A stretch of DNA of 64,000 nucleotides from Salinimicrobium xinjiangense DSM 19287 (GCF_000423585.1 NZ_AUIG01000015.1:28971-92970), one strand, 5' to 3'. Shown: positions 43,571 to 52,824, counted from the first letter of the stretch. Program-made: numbers and translations. The notes: generated by a model from the sequence alone, not told the origin.

Positions 43571-44254
43571 CTACAGGGGGATACGGGGATAATTCTGTAT
43601 CTCTTTTTCGTCATCTCCCTGAATGCGAATGATACGGCTGGGACGGTTGTCCTGTGCGATGGACCTGGCTTTTTCCCGCGCATCTTCCTCATTTTCGAAG
43701 GTTTGGATCAGTTCCTTTTGGTGGTCCAGCACCTCCCATTCTTCGCTTTCAGCTTTAAATTTTATTCGGTATGTCCGCTCCTTAATGATTTCTTTATTAT
43801 TCTTTAGGAGTTCAAGAATGATTTTGCCGTCGCTGAAATTTCCGTCGGGATAGATCATGGGCAGCATTGCGAAGAACACGTAATACATAGAGAAATAGGT
43901 GAATTGATAGGTGAGCATTCCCTCTTCGAGAACTTCATTTTCGACCAGTAAGATCACTGCAATGATACTCAGCAGATTAAAAAACGCACCCCCCGAAAAG
44001 ATAAGGATGTTAGCCAGTTTCTCTTTGCGTTTGATGTTTTCAAAATTGCAGAAGCCATACCAGAAATAGAATTGCCTTATTTCAACAATTCCAAAATCTA
44101 AGATCGGTTTGCCGCTTCCTACCACCACCCTGATCTTTTTCGCCCCCATAACCCATGCAAAAAATACATGTCCGGCCTCATGAAGTATGGAGATCACCGG
44201 GAGGACCAGGAAAAATGCAAGTATAAATTTAGGGATGTCGCTTATGCCAAACAT
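43571..44254 (-). CDS. M50-like membrane metalloprotease with C-terminal cytosolic domain
   Basis: This is a 227-aa protein with a zinc-binding HEAGH motif (residues 25-29) in the first helix and four to five membrane segments in total. The second motif is an SDG (NFSDGKIILELL) in place of the usual LDG/NPDG, still offering the third ligand Asp. Residues about 165-227 form a soluble alpha/beta tail. Whether it is an active site-2-type protease is uncertain because the protein is short and lacks a PDZ domain. The stop codon abuts the Usp stop (43568-43573), so the two genes converge with no space for a terminator. Confidence 0.8.
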   Translation of the reverse strand: MFGISDIPKFILAFFLVLPVISILHEAGHVFFAWVMGAKKIRVVVGSGKPILDFGIVEIRQFYFWYGFCNFENIKRKEKLANILIFSGGAFFNLLSIIAVILLVENEVLEEGMLTYQFTYFSMYYVFFAMLPMIYPDGNFSDGKIILELLKNNKEIIKERTYRIKFKAESEEWEVLDHQKELIQTFENEEDAREKARSIAQDNRPSRIIRIQGDDEKEIQNYPRIPL

Positions 44255-44355
44255 GCTGAATATTTATAAGACATAATTTATGAAAATAAAATTTGCGGAC
44301 TCTTAATCAATTATTAATTGAATAAACAATTGCTAAACGCACCAAATTTTAAAAA

Positions 44356-44500
44356 GAGATTTGAAGATGTGGTGATTTGAAAATTTGAAGATGAAGGAAT
44401 ACGGATTCTAAAGACATAGAATTTACCCGCCGAAGATTCATTTATCCTCTATAGCATTCTGCAGAGGAGGAGTAGCCCGGAATTTTTACCCCGGGTTTAA
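44356..44500 (+). repeat. GATTTGA-type words and an interrupted hairpin unit
   Basis: GATTTGA, AAATTTG and AGATGTG words occur at 44358-44398. A hairpin unit left arm CCCGCC (44426-44431) follows, but its right half is displaced by about 30 nt of other sequence, so this copy seems disrupted. Confidence 0.5.
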
Positions 44501-44537
44501 AAACTGAGCAAAATATATATTATCCATTATACGATTT

Positions 44538-45488
44538 CTAAGGTACCACTACAATTTTTCCGGTAGTATGTAAGGTTTCTATTTGTTTTAGGGCTTCGGC
44601 AGCTTCTTCAAGAGAATAAGTCTGATTTACCTTAACTGTAATTTTTCCTTCTTCTACCATTTCCCGAAAACTTTCCAATTGTTTTGCGTGAGGTTCCACA
44701 AAAACAAATTCAAAATCAATATTGGGATCCAGGTCTTCTCCCTGATTCAATATAGAAACCAGTTTTCCTGATTTCTTCAGACCTTTTAGGCTTTGCTGCA
44801 GACTGTCCCCGCTGGTGCAGTCAAAGATAAGATCAACACCTTCGGGATAAATTTCCTTTACTGCCTCTCCAATGTTTTTATCCTTATAATCTATTGTGTG
44901 GTCTGCGCCCAGGGATCGCATATATTCGTGGTTCTTGCTACTGGCGACGCCAATGACTTCTGCGCCTTTTGCCTTTGCCAATTGAATTCCAAAACTACCA
45001 ACACCTCCCGAAGATCCAAGGATGAGGAGTTTTTGGCCTTCCGATAATCTGGCTGCAATGTACAGAGCCTGATAAGCAGTTAATCCCGCCAGTGGTATAG
45101 CAGCGGCCTCTTTCATAGATACATTTTTGGGACGTGTAGCGAGATAGCTGTCAGGGATAATAATGTATTCAGCAAAAGTTCCCCATTTCACTTCCGGTCT
45201 GCGAGCGTATGCATATACTTCCTCTCCCACTTCGAATCTTCTTGCTGCGTGACCTCTTTCTTCTATTACTCCGGCGAAATCCCAACCTGGGATGACCGGA
45301 AAGCTGTGTGGCATCATATCTTTGTAATATCCTTTGGTAATTACAGCATCTACAGGATTAACACCCGCTGCTTTTATTTTCACCAGTACTTCTCCCTCTT
45401 TTAACTCCGGAATTTCGATCTCGCCTGTCTTTACTTCTTTTGGTCCTCCAAATTGATCGTACCTGGCAGCTCTCATTTTCTTTTTCAT
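44538..45488 (-). CDS. NADP-dependent MDR oxidoreductase (quinone oxidoreductase-like)
   Basis: This is a 316-aa zinc-independent medium-chain dehydrogenase/reductase. The N-terminal GroES-like fold has KAAGVNPVDAVITKGYY and PVIPGWDFAGVIE; the Rossmann domain has GSSGGVGSFGIQLAKAKGAEV (GxxGGVG, typical of NADPH-using quinone reductases) and the LGADHTIDY turn. The Zn-binding Cys set of alcohol dehydrogenases is absent. It could reduce quinones or alpha,beta-unsaturated carbonyls. It is flanked by repeat-rich spacers on both sides and is monocistronic. Confidence 0.92.
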   Translation of the reverse strand: MKKKMRAARYDQFGGPKEVKTGEIEIPELKEGEVLVKIKAAGVNPVDAVITKGYYKDMMPHSFPVIPGWDFAGVIEERGHAARRFEVGEEVYAYARRPEVKWGTFAEYIIIPDSYLATRPKNVSMKEAAAIPLAGLTAYQALYIAARLSEGQKLLILGSSGGVGSFGIQLAKAKGAEVIGVASSKNHEYMRSLGADHTIDYKDKNIGEAVKEIYPEGVDLIFDCTSGDSLQQSLKGLKKSGKLVSILNQGEDLDPNIDFEFVFVEPHAKQLESFREMVEEGKITVKVNQTYSLEEAAEALKQIETLHTTGKIVVVP

Positions 45489-45595
45489 ATCTCTTTTTTC
45501 TTTTAAGTTCAGGATTTAAAGGCTTTGGTGCAAAGAAATTTTACTAAAGAATTACTAAAGAATAATGTTGGTGATCAGGAAAGATCAGTGCTTTC

Positions 45596-45960
45596 CAAGC
45601 ACCAAATTCCAAGCACCAAATTCCAATGAACAATGAACAATGAACAATGAACAATGAACAAATTCCAAGCACCAAATTTTTACCCGCCGAAGCTTTTAGC
45701 GGAGGTGGGCCAAGCACCAAGCACCAAATTCCAATTAACAATTAACAAATTCCAAGCATCAAATTTCTACCCGCCAAAGCTTTTGGCGTAGGTGGGCCAC
45801 CAATCGCCAATTAACCAATCCCTAAATAACCAATTAACCAATCCCTAAATAACCAATTAACCAATCCCTAAATAACCAATTAACGTTTCCCGGTTCCCGA
45901 TTCTTTACCCACCGAAGCTTTTGAAGCGAAGGAGGGCCGGTTTCCCATTCCCGACTCCCA
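45596..45960 (+). repeat. Large composite repeat array with three hairpin units
   Basis: The spacer 45489-46038 is almost wholly repetitive. It includes CCAAGCA/CCAAATT words (from 45596), CAATGAA repeated five times (45624-45658), a hairpin unit with arms 45683-45688/45704-45709, another at 45770-45775/45791-45796, a 23-bp tandem unit beginning CCAATTAACC repeated 3.4 times (45807-45885), CCGATT words, and a third hairpin unit (CCCACC 45908-45913, GGAGGG 45931-45936). All share the same orientation. Confidence 0.85.
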
Positions 45961-45981
45961 AGTTAACGAAATTGCGAAAGC

Positions 45982-46005
45982 AAAAAGGCCGGCTTTAACG
46001 GCCGA
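45982..46005 (-). terminator. Rho-independent terminator of the ScyD/E-like gene
   Basis: GGCCG (45987-45991) pairs with CGGCC (45999-46003), and on the minus strand the stem is followed by TTTTT (45982-45986). It lies 34 nt past the stop at 46039. Confidence 0.8.
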
Positions 46006-46038
46006 CCCTGTCTTCATTGTTTCATGTTGTTCACACTG

Positions 46039-47253
46039 TTAATACTCCAGCATCCTTACCGTTGGCGGATAACCGGGAAGACCGATGTAATTGTTTTCAA
46101 GCAACCATAGATTTCCATTTTTATCAAAGGTTATGGCACTGGGAAAGGAGAGGCTCGAAGCCACCACTTTTACAAGAGTACCATCCAGCTCGTAGACGCT
46201 TATGGTTCCTCCTGCAGGAGGCAGCGGAGGATAAAAAGAGGACCACCAACTGTTCTCGTCAAATTCCACTACATAGAGGAGTCCGTCGGGACCAATGGCC
46301 AGATCGATCACAGAGGTTAGTCCGTCGATAAGCAACTGGCAGGGACCGGAACCTACTTCGCAAACGACCTTGTTCGCATCGGCAGGGATTTTCCAAACAC
46401 GCGAAAGTCCAATGGGAACAAGACCGTCTTCAACAGCTAGTGTCCCGGTGAGTTCGCCGACATAAATATAACCATCAGGTCCTATAGCTACCGAGGTGGG
46501 TACCGGTTGTACAAAACAGGGAATAGATTGAGATTCGTCTCCTGCGTCCCATCGAAGGATGTAATCTCCGTTCTCATCGACTGGCGGTGTAAAGATGGCT
46601 ACCCAGTCAATATCGCCGGTAGTGGTGGCCGAAAGCAAAGTGTTACCTGCAGCATCGGCTATCAGAGCAGTGCTGCCGGAAAGTGCTGCTACTTTAAAAG
46701 GATTGTTTTGAGGACCGGCACTAAACCCGTCTATAGCTTCACATAATTGATCTTTCCACTGAATCCCCGAATAAGCATCAGGATCATTTTCGAATTCATA
46801 GGCGCCGAGGTCGGCCACCATTCTGGCCTTTCCATTGGAGACCCGGTAGAGCTCCCCGTGTTCGGCAAGATCTGTTCCTCCGGTGGTGACGAAGGCGTTA
46901 CCCGCACCAATAGGTGCAATGCCCTGAATAGCGGTAGCTGTTTGAAATTCGACCATAGTCCTAAGACTTCCATTTTTGATCTGCTGAATTATTCTGTCAT
47001 CTCCCTGGTTTACTGCCACCAAAATACTTCCGTCGGGCGCAGCCGCAATATCATACACAGGGGCAGAAAATTCAAAGGTTTCTGAATACAGATTTTTGTT
47101 CGCCTTTAGATCGGCCTCTTCCATTCTATCCACAGCAGTGGGATCAGTACTAAGAGATTCTTTTTCACAGCTCAGAAAAAAGATCACTATAAAATTTAGC
47201 ATCAACATCCGAACCGTTACGGAATTTTCAAGCATTATCCTTACTCTTTTCAT
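46039..47253 (-). CDS. ScyD/ScyE-family beta-propeller lipoprotein
   Basis: This is a 404-aa protein. A lipoprotein-type signal ends FFLSCEKES; there are two or three possible ATGs before it, and I keep the longest because the first is closest to the promoter spacer. The mature protein is a six-bladed SMP-30/NHL-like propeller with blade motifs of the type VAIGPDGYIYVGELTG, DLAIGPDGLLYVVEF and ITFDKNGNLWLLENNY. Similar proteins in cyanobacteria are encoded by scyD/scyE of the scytonemin cluster; here there is no such cluster, so only the fold is transferred. Monocistronic. Confidence 0.85.
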   Translation of the reverse strand: MKRVRIMLENSVTVRMLMLNFIVIFFLSCEKESLSTDPTAVDRMEEADLKANKNLYSETFEFSAPVYDIAAAPDGSILVAVNQGDDRIIQQIKNGSLRTMVEFQTATAIQGIAPIGAGNAFVTTGGTDLAEHGELYRVSNGKARMVADLGAYEFENDPDAYSGIQWKDQLCEAIDGFSAGPQNNPFKVAALSGSTALIADAAGNTLLSATTTGDIDWVAIFTPPVDENGDYILRWDAGDESQSIPCFVQPVPTSVAIGPDGYIYVGELTGTLAVEDGLVPIGLSRVWKIPADANKVVCEVGSGPCQLLIDGLTSVIDLAIGPDGLLYVVEFDENSWWSSFYPPLPPAGGTISVYELDGTLVKVVASSLSFPSAITFDKNGNLWLLENNYIGLPGYPPTVRMLEY

Positions 47254-47486
47254 AATATACTGGTTTTGATTAATAAACCGCTTATTAGGGGGTAAGGGGA
47301 ATTTTTTTTGGGGAATATTGGAGTTGGGGAAAAGGGGAAGTGACTGAGAGAGTGTAAATTACAAAAAAAAATTAGTTGAACAAGGGAGAGGAGGTTACTC
47401 GTACTGTTTATTTTTAAAATCATCAGTTGAAAATCAATAAGATCCGGAATCTGACGGAAGTCGGAGCCCGTATTTTAATCTTACTT

Positions 47487-47963
47487 TTAAAAGAAATACA
47501 GCCCGTGGCTTCCTGCTGTTGCACCGATAATTGTAATGAAGCTGAGAATGAGCAATACCCAATGCGCCCGATGCATGATCCGGAAGGTCTTCTCAGGGTT
47601 CCTTTGAGTGTACTTTCTAAAAAGGCGGTGCAAAAGTAGAGGCTCCAGGATAAAAAGAATGACAGTAAAGATGAGCCAGATAATGGTCATGGCATGTATC
47701 CACCAAAACCGGGGATCGAGATAACGGTTCCAGGCGTTCATTTCATGGAGGATGTAAAAACCACTGAGTGCAGTTAGTATAGTGGCTACCTTTGCGATAT
47801 TGGCGAATTTACCTTCTATTCTCTCAAAAGTGTCAATTTTATCTTCTTTGGAATTGAGTTTTTTTACTGCCGGAATGATCACCATGGTCACCATTGCTAC
47901 CCCACCAATCCAGATTACCACTGCCAAAACATGAATGATCCTGGCCCAGGTTATTACCTCCAT
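47487..47963 (-). CDS. CopD-like four-helix membrane protein
   Basis: This 158-aa protein is called from ATG 47963; the frame upstream begins with TTG. It has four helices: ARIIHVLAVVIWIGGVAMV, ANIAKVATILTALSGFYIL, WWIHAMTIIWLIFTVILFIL and WVLLILSFITIIGATAGSHG. Helix 1 HVLAVVIWIGG and the His in helix 3/4 are typical of the CopD/YtkA-associated or DUF2269-like membrane family, which may bind heme or copper. The function is not established. The neighbour across the spacer is a Met-rich lipoprotein on the opposite strand. Confidence 0.75.
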   Translation of the reverse strand: MEVITWARIIHVLAVVIWIGGVAMVTMVIIPAVKKLNSKEDKIDTFERIEGKFANIAKVATILTALSGFYILHEMNAWNRYLDPRFWWIHAMTIIWLIFTVILFILEPLLLHRLFRKYTQRNPEKTFRIMHRAHWVLLILSFITIIGATAGSHGLYFF

Positions 47964-48024
47964 AAGTTCAATTAACAATAAACAATAAACAATAAAGTAT
48001 TTACGATTGGCAATTTACGGGAAA

Positions 48025-48125
48025 ACATAAAAGTAGAAGTAAGATTTACGAAATTAGAAGTACGATTTCAGTAGGCAGTATGCAGTTTTTAGTCGGCAGT
48101 AAATTTGAAGAGAGATTTTACGGAG
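48025..48125 (+). repeat. GAAGTAC/GTAGGCAGT repeat module
   Basis: Words AGAAGTA, AGATTTACGAAATTAGAAGTACGA and CAGTAGGCAGT-type elements, followed by AGTCGGCAGT. These are shuffled versions of the module at 39575-39640. The rest of the spacer to about 48345 has no repeat or coding frame that I can support. Confidence 0.5.
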
Positions 48126-48344
48126 TTGAAAATTGTGTATGTGTAGCTTTTTGCAATAAATCATAAAGAGTGGGATTGTCATTTCAACAGAGCCTTTTAT
48201 TTTGAGAAAAAGAAGAGGCGACGAGAAATCTCATTTGGCTATATATAATGATGACATCTTGAATATTAAATCAAAGCTGGCGCCGATTTGCAATCCGTCA
48301 CGAGGAAACAGTTCCCGGTAATAAACCTGGCTTCAAATCTTAAG

Positions 48345-48535
48345 CACCACATTACAAGCACTAAATTCTAAGGGCCAAGCCTTAGAATTAGCGACTCCAG
48401 TCTCCCAATTCCCCATACCAAATCCCGAATTAACGATTCCCGAATTAACCAATTCCCGATTCCCGATTCCCGGTTTCCGGATTCCCAATTAACCAATCAC
48501 TAATCACCAATTAACCAATTAACCGATTCCCGAAA
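48345..48535 (+). repeat. Heptamer-lattice array
   Basis: CACCACATT/CAAGCACT words lead into CCCGAATTAACGATT, CCCGATT, CCCGGTTT and then CCAATTAACC words with 7- and 8-bp steps. C-rich strand on top. It sits between a minus-strand gene on the left and a plus-strand gene on the right. Confidence 0.7.
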
Positions 48536-48654
48536 TAATCCTTTTTCCCAATTTTTATTCAGTCCGTTCGGCTGTTATTGTATAAATCCTTAAATTAATG
48601 GTAGTTAAGAAAAAAGACCTGTTTTAAAATAACAACTAACCAAAACTTGAGATC

Positions 48655-49095
48655 ATGAGAAAAATTAGTTTAAGAAATCTGTCACTGCTGCTGGGGATTT
48701 TATTTTCCACAATTTTTATCTCCTGTGAGGAACGGGAGCGGGAGATCAATCTGGCAGAAAATGAAGAACAAAGGCAGGAAGTTTACCGGCAGATCCTCAA
48801 TGATGAAGAACTATTTGCTGAGTTCATGGCAGAGATGCATCAAGATCGCGGTGCAATGCGAAACCTGTACACGCGGAAACAGGTAGAAGCAACAATGATG
48901 GCCGACCCTGAGGTCATGGATGCTGTTATGGTGGGTATGTATGAAGTAATTGAACAGGACACTATGCTGCTCCGCAATCCTGAAAGACGGGAAAGAATGA
49001 TGCAGAACATGACCAGAATGATGGAACGCGATACCGCTATGTACCGGCAGATGCAGGAAAGGATGCAGGAACGGCGGGTGAATAATCCAGAATAA
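48655..49095 (+). CDS. Met/Arg/Glu-rich lipoprotein, family unknown
   Basis: This 146-aa protein has a signal peptide ending FISCEER (Cys24). The mature part is predicted all-helical, strongly charged, with 18 Met in 146 residues, many in MxxM and MM groups in the last 70 residues (MMQNMTRMM, MYRQMQERM). Such Met-rich helices are known in periplasmic copper/silver-binding proteins, but no Cys/His set is visible here and the Arg/Glu density is high. No known family. The nearest gene left is CopD-like, which would fit a copper link; that is inference. Confidence 0.7.
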   Translation: MRKISLRNLSLLLGILFSTIFISCEEREREINLAENEEQRQEVYRQILNDEELFAEFMAEMHQDRGAMRNLYTRKQVEATMMADPEVMDAVMVGMYEVIEQDTMLLRNPERRERMMQNMTRMMERDTAMYRQMQERMQERRVNNPE

Positions 49096-49280
49096 TATTA
49101 TTAGAATTATAAGAAGGTATATTGGTAATAATTCAGAATAGGAAATATCTTATATGTAAAGCATATTATAAGTCTTACTTAGCCTTTTCCGGAAGAGCGG
49201 CTATATCAGAGTAAGCTTCTGAATCCGGAACCCATTATACATTATTCATTATACCTTATGGCCTATAAATTATATAATTA

Positions 49281-49311
49281 AAAAAGCTGTCTTTGGAAAA
49301 GACAGCTTTTT
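49281..49311. terminator. Terminator between the Met-rich and fasciclin genes
   Basis: AAAAAGCTGTC (49281-49291) pairs perfectly with GACAGCTTTTT (49301-49311). U-runs on both strands make it bidirectional between convergent genes. Confidence 0.9.
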
Positions 49312-49332
49312 AGTTGAAGTACAAAATCTTGC

Positions 49333-49974
49333 TTATTCTGTTACGGGAACCAGTACCTCATCGATTACGTGGATCACTCCGTTACTGGCTGAAATGTCAA
49401 ACAATCCAGCGGCTACAAGAATGGAAGCATTAGCCTCCATGTCGGCATCATTAGTATCAATACCGGCTGCTTTATTTATATAAATAGAAGGCCCTAAAAG
49501 TGTGGTAATCTCACGCGGAGAATTTTTTGGAACCACGCTGTTGCTCATTCTTCTACCGTCGGTGACGTGGTAAGACAATACTGCTGCCACCTGTTCGGGG
49601 GTAAAGGAATCTAAAGTATTTCCGTCAAGGAATTTCACAAAAGCGGCATCGGTAGGAGCAAAAACCGTGTACTGGTCAGATTCTGTGAACATGGAAGTAA
49701 TTCCCGCATATTCCAGGGCTGCCAGTAACAGCGTAAACTGCCTGTCTTCTTCAGCTTCGGCAGTAGCATAGGATACTACTATCTCGGCGATAGTCTTGTC
49801 TCCCTTAATTGCTGCAGGAGAAGCTTTGGCATTTGGGGCCGAAGCATCTTCGACACTTGCATTAAGCGAAGTTAAGTCTTCATTGGTGGGCTCACTTGCA
49901 CAAGACGCCATCATAAACAGACCTGCCAGTAAGAAGGTCATAAGCACATTCGAATTTTTTAAAACATTTTTCAT
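49333..49974 (-). CDS. Fasciclin (FAS1) domain lipoprotein
   Basis: This is a 213-aa protein called from ATG 49974, which opens a lipoprotein signal (Cys25, MASCASEP); the frame upstream adds an implausible leader. After a low-complexity Ala/Ser/Asp linker, one FAS1 domain (about 65-213) shows YTVFAPTDAAFVKF and the H2-like ending NGVIHVIDEVLVP. FAS1 lipoproteins are common in marine Bacteroidota and are tied to adhesion or surface polymers. Monocistronic, with an AT-rich leader. Confidence 0.92.
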   Translation of the reverse strand: MKNVLKNSNVLMTFLLAGLFMMASCASEPTNEDLTSLNASVEDASAPNAKASPAAIKGDKTIAEIVVSYATAEAEEDRQFTLLLAALEYAGITSMFTESDQYTVFAPTDAAFVKFLDGNTLDSFTPEQVAAVLSYHVTDGRRMSNSVVPKNSPREITTLLGPSIYINKAAGIDTNDADMEANASILVAAGLFDISASNGVIHVIDEVLVPVTE

Positions 49975-50139
49975 ATCTGTTAAAGTTTGATTATGAGGTA
50001 AATATAGAGCTATATTATTAATGTTTATATTTATTAACCAAAATTTAAACAAAAAATAAAAATTATCGAGAGTATAGGATATTCTGTAGATTACAAAGAG
50101 TATTGTTGTTTACAGCGATTAAATTTCATATTCCCAGAT

Positions 50140-50320
50140 TCCAAGCACCAAAAAATTGTTCAGTGATCAGCAAGTTTCCAGTGCACAGTCGTTAGTAGGC
50201 AGAAAAATAGAACTTAGATTTACGAAGTTAGAAGTACGGGGTTGGAAGTACGAGGTTAGAAGTACGAAGTTAAATTTAAGAAGTTCAGTTACAACTACCT
50301 ACCAATCCCCGAATTAACGA
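50140..50320 (+). repeat. Ordered repeat set with a long GAAGTTA heptamer run
   Basis: In order: CCAAGCACC word, CAGTGATCAG element (50161-50170), GTTAGTAGGCAG (about 50190), then seven consecutive 7-bp words of GAAGTTA/GAAGTAC/GGGGTTG type (about 50225-50275), an AAGTTCAG element, and CCGAATTAACG words. The spacer 49975-50420 between two minus-strand genes has no coding frame. Confidence 0.75.
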
Positions 50321-50420
50321 ACATCGTTTTGGAGTTTCCTTCAATCCTTGTTATACCTTATTCATTATAAATTATACAATTGATAGTCCAAGGTGAAAAC
50401 CCTGATTTTATGTACAACAT

Positions 50421-51722
50421 TTATAGCTTCACTTCCTCCAGTTCGACAGCAGGAACAGTTACCGGTATTATGGCTTTGGCAACCAGATTTGATACTGCAG
50501 CATCACCTGAGACATTCACAACCGTTCTACACATGTCCAAAGGCCTGTCGATTCCAAAGATTAGAGCAAGTCCGGCTTCGGGAATTCCGGCCTGGGCAAG
50601 AACGATGACCAGCATGACCATACCTGCACCGGGGACGGCGGCCGAGCCTATGGACGCCAGGGTGGCCGTTGCAATGATCCCCAGCTGGGTGCCAATAGAA
50701 AGATCCAGGCCAAAGGCCTGGGCGATAAAAACTGCCGCTACTGCCTGATAAAGACTGGTCCCGTCCATATTAATGGTTGCGCCGACCGGTAGCACGAAAC
50801 TCGCCACTTCCTTAGGAACACCCATATGTTCTGTTACCCTTTCCATAGTTACCGGAAGGGTGGCCGCACTGGAACTGGTCGAAAAGGCCAGCAATTGCGC
50901 CGGAGCCAGGGCTTTGTAAAAGGCGGCAGGATTTTTTCCCGTGAAGGTATATACCAGGATCGCGTAAACCACCAACATGAGGATCAAACCGGCAATTACG
51001 GTAATAGCATACATTCCCAGAGCAGCGAAAAGATCGAGTCCGGGAGCATCAATCACCAGGGCCGCGAGGAGTGCAAATACCCCAAATGGGGCTGTCAACA
51101 TAAGAAGGTCTATGATCTTTAGAATGACATCATTAAAGCCATCAAAGAACTCCTTCACCGGCCGGGCCGATTCCTTCGGAATTAAAATAAGACCCACGCC
51201 TACCAGCAGGGCGAAAAATATCACCTGCAGCATGTTCCGGTTATCGGCAGCTGCACCGAAAATGTTGTCGGGGATGATTTCCTGAAGCCCTTGCAGCGGA
51301 CCGGTTTCCTTTTGCTCAACAGCTTTGGAGATATTGGTGGAGGCGTCACTTTCATAGCTGCTAATGAGATCGACCCTCGTGGCTTCAGAAATTGAGGCCC
51401 CCGGTTTTATTATGTTGACCAGCACAAGGCCTATGGAAACAGCTACTACTGTGGTGGCTATGAAAGTAAAGACCGTTCGAAATCCCATTTTTGAAAGATG
51501 AGAGAGGTCTTTTAGATCTGAAACTCCCTTGATCAAAGAAGTGAGGATAAGGGGAACAGCAATTAGCTTGAGCGCATTTATGAACATGGTACCAAAGGGT
51601 TTGATCCAGTCCTTAACAAAGGAGGGGGCCCAGGAAAAATTCGCCAGTAACAGCCCTGCCATAACGCCAAGGCCCATGCCTATAAGAATCTTCCAGTGCA
51701 TTGGGAGCTTTTTAAATTTCAT
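50421..51722 (-). CDS. Dicarboxylate/amino acid:cation symporter (DAACS, GltP-like)
   Basis: This 433-aa protein is called from ATG 51722 (a GTG four codons earlier is possible). It has the DAACS fold: helices 1-6, then hairpin HP1 with serine-rich FSTSSSAATLPVTMERV, TM7 with VGATINMDGTSLYQ (Na+ site NMDGT) and HP2 with IGSAAVPGAGMVML. The family imports Glu, Asp or C4-dicarboxylates with Na+ or H+. The insert after TM3 (about 120-150) is longer than in GltPh. It is 54 nt downstream of the Ca2+/Na+ exchanger gene and may share its transcript. Confidence 0.93.
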   Translation of the reverse strand: MKFKKLPMHWKILIGMGLGVMAGLLLANFSWAPSFVKDWIKPFGTMFINALKLIAVPLILTSLIKGVSDLKDLSHLSKMGFRTVFTFIATTVVAVSIGLVLVNIIKPGASISEATRVDLISSYESDASTNISKAVEQKETGPLQGLQEIIPDNIFGAAADNRNMLQVIFFALLVGVGLILIPKESARPVKEFFDGFNDVILKIIDLLMLTAPFGVFALLAALVIDAPGLDLFAALGMYAITVIAGLILMLVVYAILVYTFTGKNPAAFYKALAPAQLLAFSTSSSAATLPVTMERVTEHMGVPKEVASFVLPVGATINMDGTSLYQAVAAVFIAQAFGLDLSIGTQLGIIATATLASIGSAAVPGAGMVMLVIVLAQAGIPEAGLALIFGIDRPLDMCRTVVNVSGDAAVSNLVAKAIIPVTVPAVELEEVKL

Positions 51723-51776
51723 ATTGATAAGCACTTAATCGTTAAATTTGATACTGAAGATCCCTTTTTTCCGGAC

Positions 51777-52736
51777 CTACACCTCCATGGAGACCAGATA
51801 ACCGGTATAGGCGAGGTAGATAACAAGCAGTACCCCGGCTTCCCATCTTTCAAGGGTTTTCTTTCCGCCGAGGAACATAAACAGGAATAACAATGCGGTG
51901 CCGCCCAATAGCAGATACAGGTCTGTATTAAAGACTGCATCATAGTTGATTGGCTTTACAAGCGAACTCAATCCAAGGATAAAGAAGATGTTGAAGATGT
52001 TGGAACCAATGATGTTTCCAACAGCAATGTCGTTATTCTTTTTAAAGGCCGCCAGTACAGAGGTGGCCAATTCGGGCAGAGAAGTACCTGCCGCAACTAT
52101 AGTGATCCCAATGATCTTCTCGCTCACTCCAAGACTTTCTGCAATTTCCATGGCAGAGGATACCACCAAACGTCCACCCAATATCAATCCGGCCAAACCT
52201 AAAAGGATGAATAGTAAGATCCGGCCGTTGGAAGAATGTTTTGTTTCAGCAGGAGGAGTAGTGGAGGGTACTTCCTTTAATTGTTTGTATACATAGAACA
52301 GGAAAGTCAGGAAAAATATGATCAGGATTGATCCATCCCACCTGTCCAGCGCCCCTACCTGGTTCATAAAAAAGTTATTGACGAGGAGGAACAATAAAAT
52401 CGCAGCAAAAAAGGAAATCGGGATCTCTTTCCACACCGTGGTTTGCTGCACCAGCAAGGGAGAGATGAGACCCGTGATCCCCAGAATAAAAAGCAGGTTA
52501 AAATTGTTACTGCCTATTACATTGCCAAATACGATATCCTCATGTCCCTGATATGCCGCCACCACGTTGACCACCAGCTCGGGAGCCGAGGTGCCGAAGG
52601 CCACAATGGTGAGTCCTATAGCCAGGTCTGAAATCCGCTTTTTTCGGGCAAAGGTTGAGGAATTTTCCACAAGCCAGTCTGCACCCTTGATAAGTAAAAG
52701 GAGACCGCCTATGAGCAAAAAAAACTGTAGTATCAT
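51777..52736 (-). CDS. Calcium/sodium antiporter (CaCA family, YrbG-like)
   Basis: This 319-aa exchanger has ten helices in two inverted halves. The alpha-1 repeat reads GTSAPELVVNVVAAYQG with GNVIGSNNFN; alpha-2 reads GTSLPELATSVLAAF with GNIIGSNIFN. These contain the paired Glu ion ligands. Inner-membrane antiport of Ca2+ against Na+ is the family role. It lies upstream of the DAACS gene on the same strand. Confidence 0.94.
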   Translation of the reverse strand: MILQFFLLIGGLLLLIKGADWLVENSSTFARKKRISDLAIGLTIVAFGTSAPELVVNVVAAYQGHEDIVFGNVIGSNNFNLLFILGITGLISPLLVQQTTVWKEIPISFFAAILLFLLVNNFFMNQVGALDRWDGSILIIFFLTFLFYVYKQLKEVPSTTPPAETKHSSNGRILLFILLGLAGLILGGRLVVSSAMEIAESLGVSEKIIGITIVAAGTSLPELATSVLAAFKKNNDIAVGNIIGSNIFNIFFILGLSSLVKPINYDAVFNTDLYLLLGGTALLFLFMFLGGKKTLERWEAGVLLVIYLAYTGYLVSMEV

Positions 52737-52824
52737 ATAAACAATTGAAGAATTTTAAGTGAATATATTATTTTTATTATAAAAATATGAGAATAGTTCA
52801 CAAACGGAACTCTTCTCCCGTTTT

